From assembly GCA_007844125.1 (NCBI GenBank), contig CM017556.1:73773635-73837634 (forward strand): 64,000 bases of DNA, written 5' to 3'. Both the position numbers and the translations under genes were made by a program. Below are positions 48,732 to 59,699 of the stretch, one piece after another (the first letter of the stretch is position 1; each line of letters opens with the position of its first letter). The DNA comes from Sinonovacula constricta. Its lineage: Eukaryota; Mollusca; Bivalvia; Cardiida; Solecurtidae. Below the pieces are notes generated by a model that ran no database searches, had not been told where the DNA came from, and saw only the letters and a list, made by a program, of their open reading frames with translations.

Positions 48732-50240
48732 GCGCACACTTCTTGCTAATAAATGAGTTATAATTGATTTCATTTTTTTACCAAGTTATTTGTGAACAGT
48801 TTTGCAAAAACTGAATTTTTAATAAATACATGTAATATGTCTTGAACTACATCATTTCTATGCTCTGCTTTGTAATGGCCAGAGAAAAAACGTGAATAGG
48901 AAACAGAACAAAAACATATTGATGCTTTTAATTTACACAAGGGTTGTACTTCAAATATTTGGAATATTGTTCAGCAGTTAATAAACATAAGCAGAATCAA
49001 AGTAACGTGTTCAGTTATTGATTAGACATTTAAAGTGATTTTAAAATCGCGTTTTTATTAACCAGGGCCTTAAGCTGACTGACCGTTCCAATGCAGTAAT
49101 TGTTGGTTTTCCTTTATTTCTTTTCTTTTTCGAAAAAACCCAAACAAATTAATGGTCTTTTCTCCAAAAAGATATGTCGAGAAGCCACTATTTTTGTGTA
49201 TGTTTTATGTATTGCAAAACAACAACTATCTGATTTATCATCCTATTAGGAATGGGATTAACCTTGAAAGCGATATTTTAATTTTCTTGGAATTGGCTCT
49301 CAATATAAGGTATTGTCACAGTCTCGCAGAGAGCCGTAGTGTAGGGGTTATTGTTGCAAAAGCGAATCATGTACTGAGATTCTCTCAAATTGTAAGGTAC
49401 ACGTATTGCACCAGGAGCCGCACTGAGCATTAATATGAATGCGCGTATGTTCTAGTTGTCCATGACAGATTTGATTTTGGTAAATATGACTGAGAAATGA
49501 GCAATACACATTACACAATTAACGTAGTTAGTAAATAAAAATATTTCTTCTTTGCTATTTTACTTTAGATTTTTCTTTTTTATAAAAAAATGTAGTTTGG
49601 ACCTGTTAGTTGTGCATTGTACCTGTGCACTGAGAAGACAGTCATACCTTTGACTTGATCGCTTGAGCCTTGCATGCAAAACCAAAACATGACAATGATG
49701 TAAGGTATTGAGTTCTTGAATCAAATGTTAAAAATCATACATTTACTGGAAATGGTAATATTCTTTGTTGTTGAAATTTTTACACATAAACTTGTCTAGA
49801 TGGAGGTACTTCACAATATTAATCTTTTCTTCAAATTGTAGAATACGTACCCATATCTTACAAACAAGATGCCAATTAAGCACAATTACTACTAATGCAA
49901 CCAAAGTCAAGACATTAAGTTAGGCATAGAGATAGTGTTAACGATATTAAATTCGTTAGTTAATTTTAATTAGTAGGTGTTGCAGTTTTATACTGCTTTT
50001 GTATCATTTACTTAGTACGTCTATAAAAATACATAAGAAAAAAGCCCATGTGGTAACGTTTATCAATAGCTCTAAATTAAGGAAACAGATTTTGGTTTTA
50101 TGTGAACTGTGGCAAAAGGAAGTAAGGTACTGCATTCAGATGCTCAGTTATCTGATGATAAAGGCCATAGACATTTGAACATAAACACCGAGCATTATAA
50201 TAAGCAAAACATAAAATCATTCAACATTATAAAATCGTTT
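47990..50240 (+). repeat. Large paralogous block, copy 2, left part (partner 17430-20250)
   Basis: See the partner entry. About 470 bp at 49135-49605 has no counterpart in copy 1. It contains a 93-codon frame (49152-49433) of no recognised family. A core-like piece (CTGACTGACCGTTCCAATGC, 49075-49095) precedes it, and its counterpart at 19165-19185 is more decayed. Confidence 0.72.
48661..48739 (+). repeat. Microsatellite (CA)n
   Basis: 79 bp with a few CG units. Sits at the site that has (CT)n in block copy 1 (18773-18789). Confidence 0.96.
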
Positions 50241-50628
50241 TCCGTTCAGCACTGTAAAATTATAAACTAGTATAAAAAGAACTGATCGTTTTATGAAACC
50301 TATGATACTAACGGCGACGAATCGAGAATTGCTTGATATTGACACTTAAAATGTAAATTAGTTAAAAAACATTATAAAAATGATTTTTTCTACCATTTAT
50401 TTTTTTTATTCATGTCTTATACTGGGATGCCGGATTTTATAAATACGAACCATTCTCATATTGGTATGCTTGAATATATAGGATGTTCTATCAGTGAACC
50501 ATTTTCATATATTGTACCTTAAATACGATAGTTCATGTGTATTTGTAATTCATTATTTATTATATCCAACCTACAAGCTACATCTTAATAGCATAAAGTA
50601 ATTGCCAAATGTTCCTTTTTTAATTGCA

Positions 50629-50775
50629 ACCTTTTGCCGACTGACCGTTCCAAGGCGGTGACTGATGGTTTTTCTTTTGTGTTTTATGTCTCGTCTCTGT
50701 ATTTTTGTCACCTTTATATTTACCCTGTTTGCCTTTGTCAATAGGAAGATTAAATTTCCTTATTTTCCTTATCAG
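50629..50775 (+). mobile_element. Core-retroposon family 2, 5'-truncated copy
   Basis: Starts within the core at CCTTTTGCCGACTGACCGTT and runs through GTTTTATGTCTCGTCTCTGT and CCCTGTTTGCCTTTGTCAAT to TTCCTTATTTTCCTTATC. Confidence 0.72.
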
Positions 50776-51540
50776 AGAATCAGTAAGACGAAAGAGCAGA
50801 GTAAGTTTTCCCTGTAAATAACAATCAATAATTAACTGGATGCAATTGTACCGGCTCAAGCCTTTTTTTATATCATACGTTATACAAATGTTAATGAAAC
50901 AAAATACCAATAAATGTACTACTTATCTGCTGTATAATTACATGCCTATTGCCTATTGCAGAAAAAAATCAATCTTATAACTTTGATGTTGGCTGTTGAT
51001 TTCCCTTTCGTGCTTCCATTTTTTCTTGATTCGGCTAGAATTGGTTATAACATCTGTTTTTTGTTAAACAACAGTAGCTAAAAAAGGCTTATGACTGTCA
51101 ATCATTTAAGAACAGCTTTCGTTTTGAATGGTTGCAATCCATGACACTTGCTTCATTAAAACTTATACAATATGTGGAGACTACAAGGGACAGCTATTAA
51201 CGTAAAAACCTATATGCTTTTGACAATGTTGAACACTAGTATATTCCCACATTGATTTTATTTTAATCATAGCTTTTCTATAAAGTTTTGAAGGTCTAAG
51301 GCTAATATAAATAAAGCAACACCATTTATAATAGCTACGAATATTCGAAAATGTACCAGTTGCATCATTCATTAAAACATTCTAGAATAACTGCAAGCCT
51401 CTACAAATGAACACCACATAACGGGGAACATTCTATCAATTAGCAGGTACGTAGACAGTGCCCTAAAATCCAAAAGTCACAAGATCATATACCAAACGAT
51501 GAGTAACTCTAATGTAACATTTTTTATAGCCTAGTTATTT
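50776..51540 (+). repeat. Anonymous DNA with a segment paralogous to 8210-8460
   Basis: 51280-51500 matches 8210-8460 (see that entry). The remainder shows nothing recognisable. Confidence 0.5.
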
Positions 51541-52352
51541 TAATAAGAATATATGGACAAAGTCCTATGAGTATTGCAACATACACAAAACTCCGAAAAG
51601 GCACAGAACAAAGGTATTTCACATGCAAGCCAAGCGAAAAGTAAGAACAAATTTGTGATGAGTCATTTAAGGAAAAGAGCAAACCCGACAGTTACCGCCT
51701 TAAAAGGGTCAGTCACCAATATGGACCGACTGGGGTGCTTAAACCGGTTTTACAGAGCTCTAACCTTGCACTTCTGACGAGTTTCTCAAATGCAAGTAAC
51801 GAAAAGAAAAACGATCTATTTGAAAACAAAATGTCCATGCGCTGATATTTTCTATACGTTATGACGAAAGTAGTGACGTCATCGAAAAATAATGTCCACA
51901 TAGTGTTCAGAAAAGGAATATGGTATTATTTCGATTTGAAAAACAACACAAAAATGGTTGACCACAAATATAATTAACTTTCTGAATTATAAACAAACAT
52001 GACCAGAGACGAATAAATGAGTGTAGCATCCTGTTCATGTGAGGATGTAATTTAAGAACGAAAGTTCAGTGTCCATCAAAGGAAATACACGTAACAATCC
52101 TTATAGGATGAATTAAATGACAACATAGATTACATGCATGGGGAGATTTTTTACGACCTGCCACACTGCTGAAGTAACATTGTTGTGATCATGAATAAGA
52201 ATATATGACAAAGTCCTATGAGTATTGCAACATATACCAAACTCCGAAAAGGCACAGAACAAAGGTATTTTACATGCAAGCCAAGCGAAAAGTAAGAACA
52301 AATTTGTGATGAGTCATTTAAGGAAAAGAGCAAACCCGACAGTTACCGCCTT
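51541..52352 (-). mobile_element. Core-retroposon family 1, dimeric copy
   Basis: Full unit 51542-52193 followed by a partial unit 52194-52352 that ends at GTTACCGCCTTG. Both begin AATAAGAATATATG and share ATGAGTATTGCAACATA, a variant private to this locus, which suggests the two units were copied together. TGACGTCA lies at 51874-51881. Confidence 0.84.
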
Positions 52353-52359
52353 GTAAGTG

Positions 52360-52850
52360 TCTATATGTCGTGTTTATTTGGAAGTGCATGGAAATGGGAA
52401 GAAACTAGTGTAATTTCCAATTGACATCTTTGAAAAAACACAGACTGACTGTCAAAACTGATCTGTATTCGAAGAAAGAAGGGGGCACTCATTTACACGT
52501 CTTTCTGTTAAAAGCACATTGATATGCAATGACTACAAAAACTATATCTCTATGCGTCTTGTCTGATACATACATCTCTTCACATCTTTATTGGTCACTA
52601 TTTAGAATAATGGCAATAAAAAGATCAAATGTTTCTTAATAACTACATTGTCTGACCAATACCCGCTGGAAAGGACTAAGGCTGATATTATGTACTCACT
52701 TCACTAAGTAAATCATTAATGTTAGACATAATAACCATATAAATGTACTGGCGACGGTAGATATCACCGGGAAAGTAAACGAACAACAAAATTAAAAGTT
52801 ATGTGTTAGTGTCTGATTTAATTCCAAATGGAAAATACATTCCATTTATA
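52360..52850 (+). repeat. Fourth, short relative of the large block
   Basis: 52640-52770 aligns to 30250-30380: ACATTGTCTGACCAATACCCGCT against AACTGTCTGACTTAGACCCGCT, then GCTGATATTATGTACTCACTTCAC, TTAGACATAATAACC and AAATGTACTGGCG in the same order. GTGTCTGATTTAATTCCA (52810) corresponds to 30405. Adjacent sequence is too diverged to follow. Confidence 0.55.
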
Positions 52851-52861
52851 ATAAAATCAGA

Positions 52862-52863
52862 CT

Positions 52864-52892
<29 letters not shown>
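52862..52892 (+). repeat. Microsatellite (CT)n
   Basis: CT run with TTT interruptions. Confidence 0.9.
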
Positions 52893-52895
<3 letters not shown>

Positions 52896-53448
52896 ATATA
52901 TAAAATAACACTCCGAGATGTCTCACAGCAATTAAGAAGTTCAACACTTTATCGTCATCGGGAGACCTTAATGATTAGCAGTTGTTCATGTTAAAATGAT
53001 ATGATATAAGAATTTCCAGTTAATAAAATCGTGGAACGAGAACTTGTAAAATGATAAAATAACACAATAACAATCTCAAGTTGACCTTACTGCAGACTTA
53101 AAAACGAAAACAACAAAGGACAGTTATTTAGAGTAAAATCAATTTTCTTAGCTAAATATAGGCATTGCTTAAATTTTTCCTTTAAAGCATAAACTTCTCA
53201 TTGCTATTTTCTGTGTCGAAAGATATTCGTTCTTACTTTCAGGCATAGCCTAGAATGGTGTTGAGATCACTTGTTTTCCTTTTTACCCGTTTATAAAAAG
53301 CCATAACACAAAAGACGACATACAGAGAACAGGTGTTTGAAGATAGTGACAGGATGTCCTGTGTTGTGTTACTTATAACCATAAGCATCAAAAATCCTGA
53401 TAACAATTTATCACAGCATTTTGCCAACTTCCAAAATGCCTCTAAAAA

Positions 53449-53640
53449 TGCCGCGGTCGAGCGGTTAGAGTCGCTGACTTGCAACTCTTTAGTCCATTGC
53501 CGGTTGAATATGAGTCCAGATCTGGGTGACAGACCTTATTTGGGGACGTCTTTCAGCTGACGCTAGCTGAACAAGAGTTGTCTGGAAGTATTTCGTTACT
53601 AATAATAGCGATACGTCGCCAATTTGACCCGACTGTGTTG
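53449..53640 (+). mobile_element. tRNA-derived SINE remnant
   Basis: GCCGCGGTCGAGCGGTTAGA, then GTCGCTGACTTGCAA, resembles the 5' half of a Leu/Ser-type tRNA including an A box. The B-box region is degraded and lengthened (GGTTGAATATGAGTCC, 53502-53517). A GC-richer body follows (GGGGACGTCTTTCAGCTGAC). It is not a functional tRNA, because the T-arm consensus is broken. Confidence 0.6.
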
Positions 53641-53689
53641 GCAGGGCAATATGTATTAATATTTAATACCTAAAATAACGAAAACTTAT

Positions 53690-56600
53690 AATACAAAAAA
53701 AAAACACTACAATTAACCAAACTAAACCAGGAAGTGTTATCTCGTCCTTATAGATTGCTTAGAAACTAATTTGTGAGGTGGACAGAGGGAAAAATAGAGT
53801 ATTTAAACTTTGCGATTAGACTATGATTGCTGTCAATAACTGACGGTTTTTCTACTTTTACGACAACCTTATTCTGTGGAAACACTTTTTCTCAATTCAA
53901 TGCACGTTCTCTCTTTTTTTTTCCCGCAGTCGACATCACGGTCTCGCCTCAGCCAATATAACATGGACCATTAGTTTCAATTAGATATTAATTAAATATT
54001 TCAATAAATATTTTTTCTATATTTCTTTGATTATAGTCATAGATCGTGATGATATTTTAAATATCTTGTATGACTGTAAAATTAGTGCTATTGACTGACT
54101 GAAAGAAAAACACAACCACAATCTGTTAACTCTGTCTTTTCACAACATCAGACGAACGAGATAATATTAACATGTTGGATGTTCAATAGAATAAGTGACT
54201 TACAAGCAAACAATATCTCTGCTCTTTGGACAATGTATGTTACGATATTAATTTGATTAATCAATTGTTGCTATAATAACAAAACTGATATTAGTGACAA
54301 CACACAAAAGAAGTGCAACTTCACTGAAAAAAAAAAATGTTGTTTTTATAAAAGTTACTTGCAAATGTATACTTGATGCACGGTATTATAAATCACAATT
54401 TTAATAAAGAGAATGCAAGACTGTTATGTCATAAGCACACATTTTCATATATCTTTTTTATTTATATTACGTCTTGATGAACTTGTAAGTTGGGTCTATA
54501 TGTTAATTCATTGTGCGTTGATGTCTGAACCACGTAGTTGAATGCTGAATATGCCTCCAGTCTGGAAGAATGTTAATCCGAATTATTGTTGGGATAGCAA
54601 ATTAATAGCCATTTCTATTCATTGTGTTATTGTATGATTTTATACATTAAACCATGGGATGAAGAAGCAGAAAGGCACGATATGTGTAAACGTCCATGTT
54701 TTTTTTTCGCAAGTGAGATCATGATTTGCGATATCAGGTATGCGTATTAAAAAAAACTTACTTGCTGTTACAAAGCCAAGCAACATACATTCCCCTCAGA
54801 TGTCACGATCAGCCTAGGGTATCGGATTTTGATGTTTCAGAAATTAAAAGATAATGACCTTTTCATATTAAAGTATTTGTAAGATTTTTTAAAAGATGAA
54901 AAGTAAACATTCATTTTTACAAAATTGTATGTTTATTAATTTGGGTGACCATATAAGGCTTCTTTGAATCCATTATTTCTTTCTTGATCAGATAAATAAA
55001 TGTAATTAATTATTTTCCGGAAACAAACTAGAATGCGGCCATGTCTAATTATGGCACATACGCAAACTTGGTATTTAGGCAACATTTTGCCTAGATTTAT
55101 GACAAGGAACGCATACGAAACAAGATGCTATAGAGATATAAGATATTCAAAAACATTTTGATACAATTAAAATTGTTTAATGCGATATTGTGACTGTAAT
55201 CTCATGCATCAGCTTGTTCCTAATTATACTTTGTTGTATTACTTTGAAGATTGGCCATAAATCACACCGGGAAATGTTTACTCGCCCCAATGGACATGTT
55301 AACGACTTTGATTTGTGAGAAGAGAGAAGAATAATTAAACAATTACTTAATGTACTCAGTGAATAAAGCAAATGTTGAAAGCGTTATGAAATGATTTTAA
55401 TTCAATTTACAAAGAGTTATTGTCACTGATTCCTTAAAAAAACTAATACAGTCCTGATGTAATGGTATAATTATTCTTAACCATCTTCATGGTTGGCCTT
55501 GGCATGTATTTACCAAAATGAATCAGAGCAATTATATTAAATGGAAAACATACAGATAACACATCTTTATAACAATTGCAGTCGATGCAGGTTTAATACC
55601 GATATCCCAGAAAAAAACACTCTTTATTACACAACATAAAGAGTGAAAACGTCATCATGTATAATTTACATTATGCAATGTAAAGATAGTATTACTTGAC
55701 ATCATGAAGCTGGGAACTTCCGCCTTCAATAAATACATATTTCAAATGGATGTTGAGAATAATTATTAAAAAATGTTTAAATGAAATTAAAAGATTGCTG
55801 ACTAGCAGACTTTGATGCTATTATAACTGTTAGAGATATCTAACGTACCTCTTGTACAGGTGAAACAGGGTTTTCTTCATACACTAGTGGCAAGTAAATG
55901 TACGAACGCTATTTTAAATTGCTAATTAGAATGTGGCGTCCAGCTATTTGGTGAAAGAAGACAACAGACAATTGTATGGGTAGTACCACCGGCGCACCGC
56001 AAATCAGGTAGGAAAACCGTCACACATTGAATCCTTTTCACCCGAGAAGTTACAAATCGTCGACTTTACCACCACATCACCATTAACATGAATATTCCTA
56101 ATTAACTCTTGCGACACGAGAACGAACCATACTGTCAGGATCATCTGATGTTGGCGTGTTAGTCTGGTTTCTTACTGCCGTGAACAGAGAACGAACACAT
56201 TTGTATGTATTCAATTAAAAGTTTAACAAAGTGTCTCTGAGAATTGCCATTGGCATGTCTTGTAGCTTTATATTTTCAGAAGTTTTCGCGTACTGCTGAA
56301 CGTTTCAATGAGTGACTCAATAGCTTCGTTAAGAAATGTTAAGGTGTCACAGATTAGCATCCATTTGGCTTGGACAATAAGGCATTTGATTATATCATTT
56401 GTATCTGATCAAGACCGTTCTATCACAGTTTTTAAAGGTAAAAGTTAAAGATGAAATAGCGGAAAGAAGAATATATCAAAATAATCTTCTTTATTACTTG
56501 CAGATTAAGGAAGAAATGTTTTTTTTTCAAAAACAACAAAGTACGACCAAGACGTCAATAAGTGAAGGATATCTATAAGCAATATTACCAATCGGTCTCA

Positions 56601-57360
56601 GGTGGTTCAGACATCAACACACAATGAATTAACATATAGACCCAAGTGGATCGTTCACTTATAATAGCTTTTCACTCCTTTCACGTTCCCCGCCATTAAA
56701 ACTGGTGAATAGTTACTTACTAATAGTTATTTGTATTTTCTCTCAAGCAACCTAATGCACTATCTGAACAATTCCCTCGAAACGCTTTTGACTTTTTGAA
56801 ATAATGTCCGGAACGCAATATGAACTGAACTTAAAGACCGCTCTGACAGCGCAAAGGAGCAGCGTCGTTGACATAGCTGAGTCTTCACGGTCTTCACAGA
56901 CAGCTTTCTGTGAACTTAATGTTTGCAATTCCCAAAGCGCGTGCGTAGTCTGAACAGAAAATAGTGAGGGCCTATTGTAGACGCACTTACGACCCCATTG
57001 ACGACACCATTGACATAGATATTTTTTCCTGACTGTTTCCATTTATACTTCTGTTGTAAAGACAGTTCCATACATACAAAACACACACAAAATTGCGCTT
57101 AGAGAATGTCAAACGTGTCCGATGTCAGAAACATTTCCAGCCGATGGATAAACCGGTATATTAAAACAAAACAGAAACCACCCAAACAACTTAAAGACGA
57201 AAATTTCGAGCTTTTTATCACAGCAAATGCTTATAATACAGTATCGTAATTAGAGCAGAACCAGAATAAACACACAAAAAATAACAAAAATCGTTTGCGT
57301 CTTTCTAAGATTATTGATTGACAATTATTATCGTTAAATTACGAATATTCTTCTGAAATG
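53690..57360 (+). repeat. Large paralogous block, copy 2, middle part (partner 21540-26600)
   Basis: See the partner entry for anchors. About 56760-57010 has no partner in copy 1 and contains a 96-codon minus-strand frame (56752-57042) of no recognised family. It is shorter than copy 1 by roughly 1.4 kb. Confidence 0.73.
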
Positions 57361-57390
57361 ACACATACATGTTGCACTACTCATAGGACT

Positions 57391-57415
57391 TGTACACATG
57401 TACACATGTACACAT
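57391..57415 (+). repeat. Short tandem repeat (TGTACACA)3
   Basis: Three octamer units. They follow ATGTTGCACTACTCATAGGA, which is the tail motif of the core-retroposon family, so this may be an expanded retroposon tail. Confidence 0.7.
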
Positions 57416-57629
57416 GGGATGGACAAATATTATTATACTACTTTTCTAGAAATGGTTTTTCTTTACATATTGAACAAAAAATAAGCGTTTCTATGAAACA
57501 ACGGAAGTAAGATTGAATGAACTTTGAAATACTTTCTTTTTAAAACTGTATTGGAACATTTGTACACACTCGATGGACAAATATAAATATATTTAGGCTA
57601 ATGTTTAAAATATTATAATATATTCAACA

Positions 57630-57736
57630 ATAAAAAACAACAAACAAAAACCATACACCAAAAAACAAAAAAAAACAACAACAACACACACACAAAACAA
57701 ATCAAACAACAACAACAACAACAACAACAAAAACAC
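57630..57736 (+). repeat. A/C-rich low-complexity tract with (AAC)n
   Basis: Alternating AAC, AAAC and CA units over about 100 bp. Confidence 0.9.
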
Positions 57737-57889
57737 AGCAATTTTGAAATCATTTCCTTTGAGACTGTATTAAAACCTTTGACTATATTAGAAATTTTAC
57801 AATGTTCTCATATCAAATGCTTCAAACGATCGTATAACTCAGTCTTATACAAATGGGAACAAATAAGCTGCCACGGATTCTAATACACC

Positions 57890-58212
57890 ATCCTGTTATT
57901 GGAATCCACGTAAATCTGAAATCTGGCATGGAGATTCGGCATTAGTGTTGCAAAATGACAAACATTGTCTCTCTTTAGCGTATAACCCAGCCGATCACCG
58001 ACTTGGAACTCGTCGGACCCTCACCGCGTGGGTCTTGTCCCAGTCGGAGCTAGTACCTTCATGTGTCTTCCACAGGAACTGCAGTTGTACCCGGCCACAT
58101 GTATGAGATTTTCCAATTATAAGACGTCGGTGTCGGTGAGATATAACAAATAACAAATAAATAAACCAACAACAACAACAGCAACCACAAATAAAACAAC
58201 AAAACAAAAACA
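57890..58212 (+). mobile_element. Possible unclassified retroposon with A-rich tail
   Basis: A GC-rich patch (57985-58135: CCGACTTGGAACTCGTCGG can fold as a 5-bp stem, and CCGCGTGGGTCTTGTCCCAG) is followed by a long A-rich tail (AACAAATAACAAATAAATAA, then AAC units) ending near 58212. That layout fits a small retroposon in plus orientation. No pol III box is recognised, and no second copy was seen in the window. Confidence 0.4.
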
Positions 58213-59229
58213 AAACATTGACCATTTGAGGCGAGATTTAACAAAATGATGCCAGACAGCACACAGATGAGGGAGTGTGGTAACTAATATGACAATATTC
58301 TTCAGCTTTCTCTCCTTTTTTATATAGTCTCAAGTGCCATATTTGCATTTTCCTTCACAACTGAGATCAATAGCAGCTGTCAATACGATAACATCAAATT
58401 GATGATCGGACTTCTTCTCTATTAGTAGTTAGACAGTTATTTTCAAACATGGACTCATAATCATTGTAATACATGATATTTCACTTATTTCTCAGAAGTC
58501 TTCACCGACTTGAATTTATTGATAAATCAGGTTCGAATGAACTAATTTTACAATATATTTAACCAACTAATTCAATATTTATCTAGGAATACAAAAAGGT
58601 TGTGTATTATATTACATGTATTAAGTTAAAAAATATTACATTACACAATGGTAAACGCGTGCCAGTAAAATGCCAAAATGGCGAAATCAACTCACAAAAA
58701 TTCGCCTGGTATATTTTGTGCAAACATCTTTAGGACAGTATTGATGCAAAGCATCGAAGGCGATCCAAGCAAACGAATTATTATGTAAAAGGAACTTGGA
58801 TAGACATACTTAAATGTAAATATATGAGTAAAGAACCATGTGATTGTTTGAATCCTATCTGAAATAAAGTTTTATAAATAACAACAAGATAAAGAGATAA
58901 AACATATCAACACATTACGATCTATAGGAAAAAAATGTATTGAAAAGACAACACTGTGCAAAATTCGATAATGAAAGTGCAATTGTTCCTCCGATATCCG
59001 ATAATCAGATAAAACAACAAAGAAGATGCATATAAGGCACAATTCTAAACCAACTTAAAGGCGTATGTTTCCAATAAAAATGCAGAACATAACTAATAAA
59101 TGACAGACTGATTCTAAATATCTGACAACTTAATCAATAAAGGAATAAGAAAATAGTATTGGCCTCATTGTTTTGACTTTGCATTTGAGAATCTTTTCAT
59201 GATAGCATTAGTTGGCCAATAATTGGGAG
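58213..59229. other. Anonymous AT-rich DNA
   Basis: Nothing recognised. Confidence 0.4.
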
Positions 59230-59378
59230 AAAGACCCCAGGCAAATATGTCTGGGTGCAACCGTATACGCACCGCAGTTCATCTGTACGACTATCTATAG
59301 GTGTTCGCCTCGACCGAAATTCGAATCCAAGCGTCCAGGAGCAGAGAACTCTGCCACGGACGCCCCCTGTTACGTTCC
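59230..59378 (+). mobile_element. Possible tRNA-derived SINE fragment
   Basis: GC-rich patch with a B-box-like element (AATTCGAATCC, 59318-59328) after a degenerate 5' part. It ends with GAACTCTGCCACGGACGCCC. The A box is not clear, so the assignment is tentative. Confidence 0.4.
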
Positions 59379-59394
59379 TACATTCATTTAAAGG

Positions 59395-59650
59395 CGTAAA
59401 GAATACGATAATATGACAAGATCCTTTGATATAGCAACATTTTTACAAGCCAGCTGAGTGCAAAATGCCAAATAACACTGAGACAAGACATTAATCACAA
59501 GAATGAGATAAAAACGAGAGTTACCGCCCTTGAACGTTAAGCCGGCTCACAGACCGACTGGGAAACTTAAACCGATTAACAGAGCTGTAACTACAGACTT
59601 GAGTGGTTTCTCAATGAAAAACAGTGTAAAAGAAACCAGATTAATTAAAG
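59395..59650 (-). mobile_element. Core-retroposon, diverged copy
   Basis: Tail AATATGACAAGATCCTTTGA, body AACACTGAGACAAGACATTA, core GAGTTACCGCCCTTGAACGT, GACCGACTGGGAAACTTAAA and ACAGAGCTGTAACTAC. Arrangement as in family 2, more diverged. Confidence 0.65.
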
Positions 59651-59699
59651 ACGAAACAGTCAATTTACGACTAGGCTTTAAGGAAGTTTGACAGTTTAC

